In this document: positions 1-7,465 of the stretch, piece by piece
How positions within the stretch are numbered: the stretch's first letter is position 1
How the letters are laid out: each line of letters begins with the position of its first letter
Assembly (NCBI GenBank): GCA_945874695.1
Contig: CAMCHP010000001.1
Location: 60,633 to 124,632, forward strand
From: Chryseobacterium gleum
GTDB lineage: Bacteria > Bacteroidota > Bacteroidia > Flavobacteriales_D > Sanyastnellaceae
DNA length: 64,000 nucleotides
Reading direction: 5' to 3'
Notes under the pieces: generated by a model
Database searches by the model: none
The model's input: the letters and a program-made list of their open reading frames with translations, nothing else
Told to the model about the DNA's origin: nothing
Position numbers and translations under genes: made by a program

Positions 1-552
1 GAATACGAAGACGAGGTGAGCATGCTCAGCGTTTCATTGCTTTCGGGCTATCGCCCGGATGCGTTCCGCAAATCGCTCCAAGCCAAACTCGGCGAGCAGT
101 TCATCGTTGAAACGCGGTATCAACGCAATGCCCTCGTTCACCAAACGAACAGAGCCGAAAAATGGGCCACTTTTTTGATCCTCTCCTTCATCATGGTCAT
201 CGCCGGATTCAACATCATGGCTTCGCTCACCATGCTCATCATCGAAAAACGAAACGACATTTTCTTGCTCCAAAGCTTGGGCATGACCGCGCGTGACATC
301 CGTAAAATTTTCAGCTACCAAGGTTTGATGATCAACCTGCTCGGCATGCTCATTGGACTGGTGATCGGATTGATTTTGTGCTGGCTTCAGCAACAATTTG
401 GCTTGGTTAAATTGCACGGATCAATCGTTCCCCATTACCCCATTGAAATCCGAACACTCGATATCATTGGTGTGGTTGCCACCGTTTTGATCATCGGTTC
501 TACTTTCTCGACCTTGATGGTACGCTACCTCATCAAGCGCTTCGCGCAGTAA
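1..552 (+). CDS. ABC transporter permease, LolC/LolE-FtsX type (3' part)
   Basis: The reading frame is open at base 1, so this is the C-terminal 183 residues of a longer protein. It ends in an FtsX/MacB-type permease domain. A periplasmic stretch is followed by three membrane segments: one starting near ATFLILSFIMVIAGF, one around NLLGMLIGLVIGLIL, and one near IIGVVATVLIIGSTF. Between the first two lies the typical cytoplasmic coupling loop with RNDIFLLQSLGMT, which contacts the ATPase. Family knowledge: such permeases work with a LolD-type ATPase to release lipoproteins from the inner membrane; the ATPase is not in view. The gene overlaps the convergent dusB by 20 bases. A hairpin of the dispersed type, with a different stem, lies at 45-61. 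Confidence 0.85.
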   Translation, partial: EYEDEVSMLSVSLLSGYRPDAFRKSLQAKLGEQFIVETRYQRNALVHQTNRAEKWATFLILSFIMVIAGFNIMASLTMLIIEKRNDIFLLQSLGMTARDIRKIFSYQGLMINLLGMLIGLVIGLILCWLQQQFGLVKLHGSIVPHYPIEIRTLDIIGVVATVLIIGSTFSTLMVRYLIKRFAQ

Positions 553-1537
553 GCTCGATTCCAGCAAATTCCACCCGAATTTTCTCCAACGTCGCCAGAA
601 TAGCGGCTTCATTGTCGAGGGTCACCAATGCCATGCGATGATCTTTAAAGTGCGGAATGCCTTTAAAGTAGTTCGTGTAATGGCGGCGCATTTCAACAAC
701 GCCTAACTTTTCACCCTTCCAACGCACTGACATTTGCAAGTGCGCGATAGCAGCATCTACACGTTCAGAGAGGGTTGGCCCGGCCAAATGCGTGCCGGTT
801 GCAAAGTAGTGTTTGATCTCCCGAAACACCCACGGGTAACCGATGCTCGCTCGGCCAATCATGATTCCATCAACCCCGTAGCGTTCGCGGTATTCCAACG
901 CGCGCTCCGGCGTATCTACGTCGCCATTGCCAAACACGGGGATCTTCATGCGGGGATTGTTCTTCACAGCTGCAATGAGCGACCAATCGGCTTCGCCTTT
1001 GTACATCTGCTTACGTGTACGGCCGTGAATGCTAATGGCCTGAATGCCCACATCTTGCAAACGTTCAGCTACATCCACAATGTACATCGTGCTTTCATCC
1101 CATCCCAAACGGGTCTTCACCGTGACCGGCAAAGAAGTTGAATTCACAATCTCCCGTGTGAGTGATACCATCTTCGGAATGTCTTGCAAAATGCCCGCAC
1201 CTGCGCCTTTGCAAGCTACCTTCTTCACCGGACAACCATAGTTGATGTCGATGATATCAGGACCCGCTTGCTCCGTGATCTCTGTTGCCAAGCGCATCGA
1301 TTCGATCTCGCTACCGAAAATCTGAATGCCGATCGGACGTTCATACTCGAAGATGTCAAGCTTTTGGCGGCTCTTTGCAGCATCGCGAATTAATCCTTCT
1401 GAAGAAATAAATTCGGTATACATCAAATCAGCGCCGTGTTGCTTGCATAGCGCACGAAACGGAGGGTCACTAACATCCTCCATCGGGGCAAGTAACAGGG
1501 GAAAATCTCCCAATTCAATGTCTGCAATTTTCACCAT
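533..1537 (-). CDS. dusB: tRNA-dihydrouridine synthase
   Basis: A 334-residue FMN-dependent enzyme that reduces uridines in the D-loop of tRNA. It has the N-terminal LAPMEDVSDPPFRALC motif, the INYGCPVKKV motif with the proposed catalytic Cys102, SIHGRTRKQMYKGEADW and the phosphate-binding GNGDVDTPERALEY/DGIMIGRASIGYPWVF region. The length is normal for the family. The ATG at 1537 lies 26 bases downstream of a perfect -7 box (TAAATTTG, minus strand 1563-1570). The 3' end overlaps the convergent permease gene. Assignment to DusB rather than another Dus subgroup rests on overall motif pattern. Confidence 0.93.
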   Translation of the reverse strand: MVKIADIELGDFPLLLAPMEDVSDPPFRALCKQHGADLMYTEFISSEGLIRDAAKSRQKLDIFEYERPIGIQIFGSEIESMRLATEITEQAGPDIIDINYGCPVKKVACKGAGAGILQDIPKMVSLTREIVNSTSLPVTVKTRLGWDESTMYIVDVAERLQDVGIQAISIHGRTRKQMYKGEADWSLIAAVKNNPRMKIPVFGNGDVDTPERALEYRERYGVDGIMIGRASIGYPWVFREIKHYFATGTHLAGPTLSERVDAAIAHLQMSVRWKGEKLGVVEMRRHYTNYFKGIPHFKDHRMALVTLDNEAAILATLEKIRVEFAGIELTARSA

Positions 1538-1562
1538 CGGTTGAAATTGTCCAATTTCGCTG

Positions 1563-1570
1563 CAAATTTA
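1563..1570 (-). promoter_or_regulatory. -7 promoter element for dusB
   Basis: Minus strand reads TAAATTTG, a perfect match to the Bacteroidota sigma-ABfr -7 consensus TAnnTTTG, 26 bases before the dusB ATG. No clear -33 TTG was found. Confidence 0.55.
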
Positions 1571-1612
1571 CGAAATGAAAGTGACGCTTTGATTGTGAAT
1601 GTTTTCCATACC

Positions 1613-2599
1613 ATGTCGCCCCTCCTCAAGGCCTTGTTCTTCGTGCTCATCGTATTGGTGATGGCCAGCCTCGGCAATGGGGTCGCTTTTGCCTTGGCAG
1701 CATTGATCTTCAACCTTGAATCAAGCGCAATTTTAACAACGTTAACTGCATCCTTGACGCCTGAAGACGCGCCATTGCTCCAGTTTATGAACGTTGCCAA
1801 TCAGCTGGTTACCTTTCTTGGTGCTGCATTGCTCTTCCGACTGCTATTCGGAGCTGCTGCTGTTCAGGGTTTTTGGCTGCGCACGCCCAATTCTGCCATC
1901 GTACTTGTTCCGCTGCTTGCCCTTTTTGCTTTGCCACTCATTCAAGCCGCCTTCGAAATCAACCAAAACCTCATCCCCGAAGGCAGCTCCCTTGAAGCTT
2001 TGCTGAAACCGGGCGAAGAACTGGCTGAACGCATGACGGAGGCCATCTTGACAATGCCCGACCTGCCTGCGCTTTTGATAAATCTATTCGTGGTTGCACT
2101 CGTGCCCGCTTTTTGCGAAGAAATTGCTTTCCGCGGGGTCCTTCAAACGCAATTGGCTAAAGGATTCAGAAATCCGCATGTGGCCATTTGGGTGAGCGCC
2201 TTTCTGTTCAGCTTCATCCACTTTCAGTTTTATGGCTTCATTCCACGCTTGCTGCTCGGTGCCTTTTTCGGCTACCTCCTCATTCACACAGGGAGTTTAT
2301 GGGCGCCCATTGCCGCGCATTTCATCAACAACGCGGTAGCTGTAGGTTCGCACTACATCCTCACTAAAAATCCTGATTCATTAATTGAAACCATTGAAGA
2401 ACCGTCGCAACATAGCAACCTCGTGCTCATCGCGGCAGGATTGTTCACACTTTTCTTTTGGTTGGTTTTGCAGCGCTCGGTTTGGCCAAACATCAAAGCC
2501 AAATACCTTGAACAACCTCCGCGCTTGGCGACTTTATTCGGAGATAAAACCCCGATTGACGCTCCCCCTGCCGATGACCCCGATCAACGCGAAGCTTAA
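1613..2599 (+). CDS. CPBP-family intramembrane metalloprotease
   Basis: A membrane protein of about 328 residues with several hydrophobic segments and the CPBP/Abi signature: CEEIAFRG (EExxxR), SFIHFQFYG and APIAAHFINNA, whose Glu and His residues form the active-site metal centre in the CAAX prenyl protease 2 family. The substrate is unknown. The frame can be extended upstream to a TTG at 1541, but that region contains the dusB promoter. The ATG at 1613 places the first membrane segment (LLKALFFVLIVLVM) directly at the N-terminus, so it is preferred; a GTG at 1595 is the alternative. The end overlaps the convergent esterase gene by 4 bases. Confidence 0.85.
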   Translation: MSPLLKALFFVLIVLVMASLGNGVAFALAALIFNLESSAILTTLTASLTPEDAPLLQFMNVANQLVTFLGAALLFRLLFGAAAVQGFWLRTPNSAIVLVPLLALFALPLIQAAFEINQNLIPEGSSLEALLKPGEELAERMTEAILTMPDLPALLINLFVVALVPAFCEEIAFRGVLQTQLAKGFRNPHVAIWVSAFLFSFIHFQFYGFIPRLLLGAFFGYLLIHTGSLWAPIAAHFINNAVAVGSHYILTKNPDSLIETIEEPSQHSNLVLIAAGLFTLFFWLVLQRSVWPNIKAKYLEQPPRLATLFGDKTPIDAPPADDPDQREA

Positions 2600-2730
2600 T
2601 CTTCGCTGCCCTTCATAAAGCGCAACACATCTACACCGCTTGAAGTCTCAATGCGCAGGATGTAATATCCAACCGGCCAGGATGAAATATCCAATACCGG
2701 TGAATCGGCCCTGAACTGTCCGGCAGCGAC

Positions 2731-2747
2731 CATCCGCCCGTCAGGGC
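2731..2747 (-). repeat. Dispersed hairpin repeat, strict copy
   Basis: Minus strand: GCCC TGAC GGGC GGATG, a 4-bp stem with 4-base loop. It sits in the T9SS sorting domain of the esterase and encodes FRPDGRM. Confidence 0.7.
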
Positions 2748-3081
2748 GAAAAGCTTGAAAAACTGCTGGCTCAAGCAAGCCCTGCACGTGCAATTCGCGC
2801 ACACCCGGGTTTGGGAAAAGCTTGATTTCATGGGCATCATAGACCGTTGCAACACTCACGGGTGCCGCACAATCGAGCTCGAAATTTACGTCGGCACTCG
2901 CCTCCAAAAGGGACTCAAAATCGGCAAATGCTGTTTCTTCACCTCTAAGCCAAAACGCCAGCCAAGGGAGCATGTGCAAATTCACGATGGCCTGTTGTTC
3001 TTCGCGTGACAGGGTGATCGTACTGCCCGCAAACAGCTCACCCACATCGCACGTTGCGCTCGCATTGGCGAAGAAACAATG

Positions 3082-3089
3082 CCCCCCCC
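3082..3089 (-). repeat. G8 homopolymer tract inside the esterase gene
   Basis: Eight consecutive G on the coding (minus) strand, exactly where the reading frame is lost. The next codon in the other frame is the His of the GGHCFFAN motif. Confidence 0.8.
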
Positions 3090-3805
3090 TTCGATGGTCA
3101 CCAAGGCCTTGCATGGTGACGCAGCCGCGTTGTAAATCGGCACCTGGTGGTCGGCTGGTGGTGTAACCGCATCGCCATCGCCGGCGAACATGAGCATGGG
3201 CACGGTCACATTGGCTGCCGCACCAACCGCTGACGGATTGGTTTCAGCCGATGCAAAACCCACATAGGCGTCAAAATCTCCAACTTGCGCCGCAAGCACG
3301 GCCGCGCCTCCGCCCATCGAATGGCCGGTTAAGGCCGCTTGTGGCGTAACATGTCCGTTGAAGAGCGAAGAAACATCTGCGTTCAAAGCACGCACGCGAT
3401 TGGCCACCAAGGCTAAATCTAATCCAAAATCACTGTGGCTGGGCGTGAAAGTACCTTCGGTCTTTGGCAAAGCAACGATATAGCCCGCAGGCACGAGTGT
3501 TTGCCACATGTTCGCATAAGCGTCGAATGTCATTAGAAATCCATGCCCAATCACCACCACGGGGAAAGCCCCTGCAGCGACATCAACGCCCACGCCCGCA
3601 GCGGCAGCAGGGTAGTAAATCTCCGTTTCGATTTGACGACCTGGTCCACCCCCATTGCCCACACCGCCTGAGCGTTCGGGATCATTGAACGTGATCGTGG
3701 TTTGTCCGATTTGAAATTGGGCGCTGGCAGCCGTGCTGAACAACGCGAGAACGAGGCAAAAGAACAAACGGTTCATGAGTCAGTGGGGGTTAAGAATCAC
3801 ATAAT

Positions 3806-4486
3806 TTACTCAAAACTTACCTTCGACTGCAGCAGTGCTTCAGCAAAGAGCAAGTCGCTGGGAGATGTCAATTTAATGTTTTCAGGATTGCCTTCGACCG
3901 TGTTAATGGCAAAGCCCGCGGCTTCCATCACCGAAGCATCGTCGGTAAAAGCTGAAGAGAATGGTTGTTTGTACGCTTGCTTGAGTTGATCAGCATGAAA
4001 GCACTGCGGTGTTTGCACTGCTCTGAATCGCGCGCGCTCAACGGCTTTGCTGCGGCCAGGTGCGATAACTTCACGCAAACTTTCGGTAAGCGGCAGCACA
4101 GGTACAGCAGACCCTGCCAAGGTTGCAGCATCGAAGCAGCGTGTAAGGGTCGCGAGGCTCACAAACGGCCTTACGGCATCGTGCACTGCGACCACGGCAT
4201 CGCCTTCAACCCGACGGAGGCCATTTTGCACCGAAAAAAAACGTTCGCTGCCTCCTTCAACCACTTCATGGGGAGGCAATGGCAACAGCGTTTGTTGGTT
4301 CTCCCAATAGGCGACCCATGCGGCTGGCAACACAACGATCAGTTGCATTTGCCGATCGAAGCGGTGAAATTGGTGCAAGGTATGCGCCAATACCGGCATG
4401 CCACTGAGTTCAAGAAATTGCTTCGGCAAGTCAGATTGCATGCGGCTACCGCTTCCACCTGCGACAATGATCGTAACGCGTTTCAT
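3806..4486 (-). CDS. ispD: 2-C-methyl-D-erythritol 4-phosphate cytidylyltransferase
   Basis: A 226-residue cytosolic enzyme that transfers CMP from CTP to MEP in the non-mevalonate isoprenoid pathway. It shows the nucleotide-binding N-terminus VAGGSGSRMQSDLPKQFL, the VHDAVRPF motif with the metal-binding Asp, VQTPQCF, FTDDASVMEAAGF and the closing GNPENIKLTSPSDL. Length is typical. It is followed 29 bases later by the frameshifted esterase, which may share its transcript. The -7 region upstream (minus strand TACCTTCA, 4491-4498) is only a partial consensus match. Confidence 0.95.
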   Translation of the reverse strand: MKRVTIIVAGGSGSRMQSDLPKQFLELSGMPVLAHTLHQFHRFDRQMQLIVVLPAAWVAYWENQQTLLPLPPHEVVEGGSERFFSVQNGLRRVEGDAVVAVHDAVRPFVSLATLTRCFDAATLAGSAVPVLPLTESLREVIAPGRSKAVERARFRAVQTPQCFHADQLKQAYKQPFSSAFTDDASVMEAAGFAINTVEGNPENIKLTSPSDLLFAEALLQSKVSFE

Positions 4487-4504
4487 GCGGTGAAGGTAAA
4501 AAAG

Positions 4505-4526
4505 AAAAGCCCTCCGAAGAGGGCTT
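4505..4526 (-). terminator. Intrinsic terminator after sodA
   Basis: AAAGCCCTC-CGAA-GAGGGCTTT: a 9-bp stem with tetraloop, followed on the minus strand by TTCTTTTTT. It lies between the sodA stop and the ispD start, so it terminates sodA. Confidence 0.85.
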
Positions 4527-4548
4527 TCAAAAGTCTGTTCGTTCGTGA

Positions 4549-5157
4549 TTAGGCCTTCTTAGCCAATTCGAAGCGACGGTTTACCTCCGTCCAGTTCACT
4601 ACGTTGAAGAACGCAGCGATGTAATCAGGACGACGGTTTTGGTAGTTCAAGTAGTATGCGTGCTCCCACACATCGAGTGCGAGAATCGGTGTGCCACCGC
4701 ATCCAACACCCGGCATCAAGGGGTTGTCTTGGTTTGCGCTAGAGCACACTTCAAGCTTGCCATCTTTCACACAAAGCCATGCCCAACCTGATCCGAAACG
4801 CGTCGCAGCCGCAGCGCTAAACTTCTCTTTAAAGGTTTCGTAGTTTCCGAAAGCAGCATCAATCGCAACGGCAACTGCACCTGTAGGTGCGCCGCCAGCG
4901 TTCGGTGCCATAACGGTCCAAAACAAGTTGTGGTTGTAGTAACCGCCTCCGTTGTTTCGCACGGCAGCATTGTCGCCCACGTTGGCGCAAATTTCTTCAA
5001 TGGTCATATTCGCCATGGGTGTATTGGCGATGGCATTGTTGAGGTTATTGGTATAACCTGCATGGTGCTTTGAGTGGTGAATCTCCATGGTGCGCGCATC
5101 AATATGCGGTTCAAGAGCATCGTATGCGTAAGGAAGTTGGGGTAATTCAAAAGCCAT
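4549..5157 (-). CDS. sodA: Superoxide dismutase, Mn type
   Basis: A 202-residue Fe/Mn superoxide dismutase converting superoxide to oxygen and hydrogen peroxide. Metal ligands are visible in [23 protein letters not shown] and the signature DVWEHAYYL. The GGG before the second ligand His and the Gln in [11 protein letters not shown] are the pattern usual for Mn rather than Fe enzymes (family knowledge, so the metal is inferred). There is no signal peptide, so it is cytosolic. It is monocistronic: its own -7 box lies at 5196-5203 and a strong terminator follows at 4505-4526. Confidence 0.95.
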   Translation of the reverse strand: MAFELPQLPYAYDALEPHIDARTMEIHHSKHHAGYTNNLNNAIANTPMANMTIEEICANVGDNAAVRNNGGGYYNHNLFWTVMAPNAGGAPTGAVAVAIDAAFGNYETFKEKFSAAAATRFGSGWAWLCVKDGKLEVCSSANQDNPLMPGVGCGGTPILALDVWEHAYYLNYQNRRPDYIAAFFNVVNWTEVNRRFELAKKA

Positions 5158-5195
5158 AATAGGGTATATTTAAACGTAAATAAATGAGATCATTG

Positions 5196-5203
5196 CAAAG
5201 GTA
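5196..5203 (-). promoter_or_regulatory. -7 promoter element for sodA
   Basis: Minus strand TACCTTTG, a perfect TAnnTTTG match 38 bases before the sodA ATG. It lies just upstream of the stop codon of the preceding protease gene. Confidence 0.5.
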
Positions 5204-5210
5204 GGCAGCA

Positions 5211-6917
5211 TCATTTACTCTTGAAAGTATTCGCCGCACCAACTGAGCCCGGTAAAATGGTTAGCACACCATCTTGAATGCTGTACTTCGAGTAATTACG
5301 AGCCACGTTAAGGGCTTCACGGTACATGCTATCATCTTCAAGCAGCACCCGATAGTAACCTTCTTCGCCAAACAAGGTGCGGGCGATGTGGGCCATCAGG
5401 CGAATTTCGATTGGTTTGCGGCTAATCTCCATTCCGATGCGATCAACGGCAACGCCTTCTGATTCACCTGCTGCAAGGAGGCGGTTCATCAAGCGATCAT
5501 CGACCTTGAACCCCGTTAAAAAGGCTTCAACTGTTCCAAAACGCTTCAACTGCTCGCGTTGTTCCTCGGCATAAGCCAACCCAACAGCGCGCATTGCGCC
5601 GCTGTAAACCAATTCTGAAAAGTAGTACGACAACCCTACCGTGTCAAAAGGTACGAAAATGTCAGGCATGATGCCCCCTCCGCCGTAAACAATTCGTCCG
5701 CCAGGTGTCGTATAAGCCAAGCTATCTGAAAGGGGAATGTTCTCAGAGCTGTAAAACTCACCACTCTCATAGCGTTCGTTGTAGTCGTTTTGGTAGTCGA
5801 TGCCGTTCCCGTACGGACGTTGAATGCTGCGTCCGGTGGGGGTGTAGTAGCGCGCCACCGTCAAGCGCATGGCCGATTGATCAGGCAGTGCAATCTCATC
5901 TTGCACCAACCCTTTCCCAAAAGAGCGTTGACCAACCGTTATCGAACGGTCGTGATCTTGTAAGGCGCCCGCCAATATCTCGCTGGCCGAGGCTGAGCCT
6001 TGGTTGATCAATACCACCACGTTCAAATCACTGAAGCGGCCTTTGCGGCGTGAGCGGTATTCGTGTCGGGGCGATGCTTTTCCTTCGGTGTACACGATCA
6101 ATTGGTCAGGATCGAGAAACTCTTCAACCATTGGAATGGCGACATTCAAATAGCCCCCACCATTACCGCGCAGGTCAATGATGACGCTTTTCGCACCACC
6201 ACCAACGATCTCCTGCATGCCTTCCATAAATTCTTCATACGAGTTCTTGGCGAACCGCGTTAGCCGCAGGTAGCCTACCGATTCTTCAACATTGAACGCT
6301 GCAACAACACTGTGAATGGGGATGCGATCGCGCACAATTTCAATAATGCGCAGGTTTTCTTCGCCTGAACGGCGGATGCCCAGCTTCACTTTCGTCCCTT
6401 TGACTCCTTTCAGCAGTTTCATCACGCGCTCGTTGGTCAATCCTACCCCCGCAATCACTTCGTCGTCAACAACTTCGATGTGATCGCCAGCTTGGATGCC
6501 TGCGCGCTCTGATGGCCCACCCTCAATCGGACTAACCACCATTAAGGTATCGCGCTGGATCATGAATTCAACACCAATGCCTTCAAAATTGCCCTCCAAA
6601 GGCTCTTGTACAGCAGCCAATTCTTCGGCTGTGATGTAATAAGAATGCGGATCGAGCCCTTCAAGCATGGCCACGATGGCACGGTCAATCAGGTCTTTCT
6701 TTTGTACCGAATCAACGTACATTTCATCAATCTTGTTGATGATGTTCACGAGTTTATTCGGATTCCCCTCGGGCATGGTGCGATGCACCAAAATCGTTTC
6801 TCCGCCAAAGTTCGAGCCGATGTACAATCCGACCACCAACAACGCGGCATAAATCAAGGGCTGAAAAGCCTTCGTGTTCGAACGCTCTTTGGGTTCGTGG
6901 TGTAGTCGTTCACTCAT
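5211..6917 (-). CDS. ctpA: C-terminal processing peptidase (S41, CtpA/Prc-like)
   Basis: A 568-residue membrane-anchored serine protease. One N-terminal membrane segment (LIYAALLVVGLYIGSNFG, about 20-38) is followed by a CTP N-terminal region, a PDZ domain (about 105-190, GIQAGDHIEVVDD) and the S41 catalytic domain. The catalytic dyad is probably Ser310 in NQGSASASEI and Lys335 in SFGKGLVQ, with the usual 25-residue spacing. A further C-terminal region of about 150 residues follows, as in other Bacteroidota homologues. The protease acts in the periplasm, trimming or degrading proteins from their C-termini. It overlaps the upstream deaminase gene by 4 bases (ATGA), so the two are co-transcribed. 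Confidence 0.93.
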   Translation of the reverse strand: MSERLHHEPKERSNTKAFQPLIYAALLVVGLYIGSNFGGETILVHRTMPEGNPNKLVNIINKIDEMYVDSVQKKDLIDRAIVAMLEGLDPHSYYITAEELAAVQEPLEGNFEGIGVEFMIQRDTLMVVSPIEGGPSERAGIQAGDHIEVVDDEVIAGVGLTNERVMKLLKGVKGTKVKLGIRRSGEENLRIIEIVRDRIPIHSVVAAFNVEESVGYLRLTRFAKNSYEEFMEGMQEIVGGGAKSVIIDLRGNGGGYLNVAIPMVEEFLDPDQLIVYTEGKASPRHEYRSRRKGRFSDLNVVVLINQGSASASEILAGALQDHDRSITVGQRSFGKGLVQDEIALPDQSAMRLTVARYYTPTGRSIQRPYGNGIDYQNDYNERYESGEFYSSENIPLSDSLAYTTPGGRIVYGGGGIMPDIFVPFDTVGLSYYFSELVYSGAMRAVGLAYAEEQREQLKRFGTVEAFLTGFKVDDRLMNRLLAAGESEGVAVDRIGMEISRKPIEIRLMAHIARTLFGEEGYYRVLLEDDSMYREALNVARNYSKYSIQDGVLTILPGSVGAANTFKSK

Positions 6918-7393
6918 GAGATATGCTCCTCAGCATTGGTCAGGGTTTGATCCATCTGCGCTACTTCGATGCCTGCTTCACGTAAAAATATGACGCCACT
7001 GTCGTCTTTATAGCCTCGGGTGTAAACCACGCGTTTAATTCCCGCTTGCAAGATCAGTTTCGCGCATTCACGGCACGGCGATAATGTGATATATAACGTA
7101 GCATTTACTGCACTGTTGTTTGAACGCGCCACTTTCGTAATTGCGTTGGCTTCGGCATGCAACACATACCAATGGGTATTGCCAACCTCATCTTCACAGG
7201 CATTCGGAAACCCCGAAGGTGTGCCATTGTAACCGTCAGAAATGATCATCCCATTCTTTACAATCAAAGCGCCAACTTGTTTCCGCGTGCAATGCGATAA
7301 CTTGCCCCACTCTTCGGCCATTTTTAAATAGGCCAGGTCATAGCGTTGTTGCTTTTCAGGTCGGTCGTACGTAATTTGATCTTCGTTCATCAT
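6914..7393 (-). CDS. comEB: dCMP deaminase family protein (ComEB-like)
   Basis: A 159-residue zinc-dependent deaminase. The zinc site is seen in HAEANAI (His and catalytic Glu) and PCRECAKLI (two Cys). The region KQVGALIVKNGMIISDGYNGTPSGFPNACED is characteristic of deoxycytidylate deaminases, which convert dCMP to dUMP for dTMP synthesis. In Bacillus the homologue is named ComEB, but a role in competence should not be assumed. It is the first gene of a two-gene unit with ctpA. A perfect -7 box lies only 7 bases from the ATG, so the leader is very short. Confidence 0.9.
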   Translation of the reverse strand: MMNEDQITYDRPEKQQRYDLAYLKMAEEWGKLSHCTRKQVGALIVKNGMIISDGYNGTPSGFPNACEDEVGNTHWYVLHAEANAITKVARSNNSAVNATLYITLSPCRECAKLILQAGIKRVVYTRGYKDDSGVIFLREAGIEVAQMDQTLTNAEEHIS

Positions 7394-7400
7394 TCCGCCT

Positions 7401-7408
7401 CAAATTTA
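7401..7408 (-). promoter_or_regulatory. -7 promoter element for comEB-ctpA, nearly leaderless
   Basis: Minus strand TAAATTTG, a perfect match, with 7 bases between it and the ATG. With a start site about 4 bases past the G, the leader would be about 3 bases. Confidence 0.55.
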
Positions 7409-7465
7409 ATCCATTGCGCCATGCCGACGTGACACATCGCTGGTTTTTGCTTTTCTTTGGGAATT

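Larger units (their letters stand above)
2596..3776 (-). pseudogene. Secreted alpha/beta-hydrolase (lipase/polyesterase-like) with T9SS domain, frameshifted
   Basis: Two overlapping minus-strand frames together make one 393-residue protein. The upstream part (from 3776) has a signal peptide (RLFFCLVLALFSTAASAQ), the oxyanion region VVVIGHGF, the nucleophile elbow GHSMGGG (Ser153) and the acid region FAGDGDAVTPP. The downstream part continues with HCFFANASATCDVG and ends in a T9SS type A sorting domain (KLFPNPGVRELHV ... GYYILRI ... RFMKG). The frame changes at a run of eight G (3082-3089); six or nine G would restore IEGG(G)HCFFAN. The His after the tract is probably the catalytic His, so the frame read here would be inactive and lack the sorting domain. 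Homologues include Bacteroidota dienelactone-hydrolase/PET-hydrolase-like esterases; the substrate is not known. It could be a sequencing error, a pseudogene or phase variation. It lies 29 bases after ispD. Confidence 0.75.

Noticed and set aside
45..61. GGGC-TATC-GCCC-GGATG as a full member of the hairpin family
   Set aside because: The inner stem is GC/GC rather than CC/GG. With arbitrary 4-bp stems about two chance hits are expected in the window, so it was not counted.
1541..1612. TTG start of the CPBP protease at 1541
   Set aside because: It would place the dusB promoter inside the gene and add a non-membrane leader not typical of the family.
6363..6378. GCC-TGAAC-GGC-GGATG in ctpA as a hairpin copy
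   Set aside because: Only a three-pair stem, in well-conserved coding sequence; likely chance.
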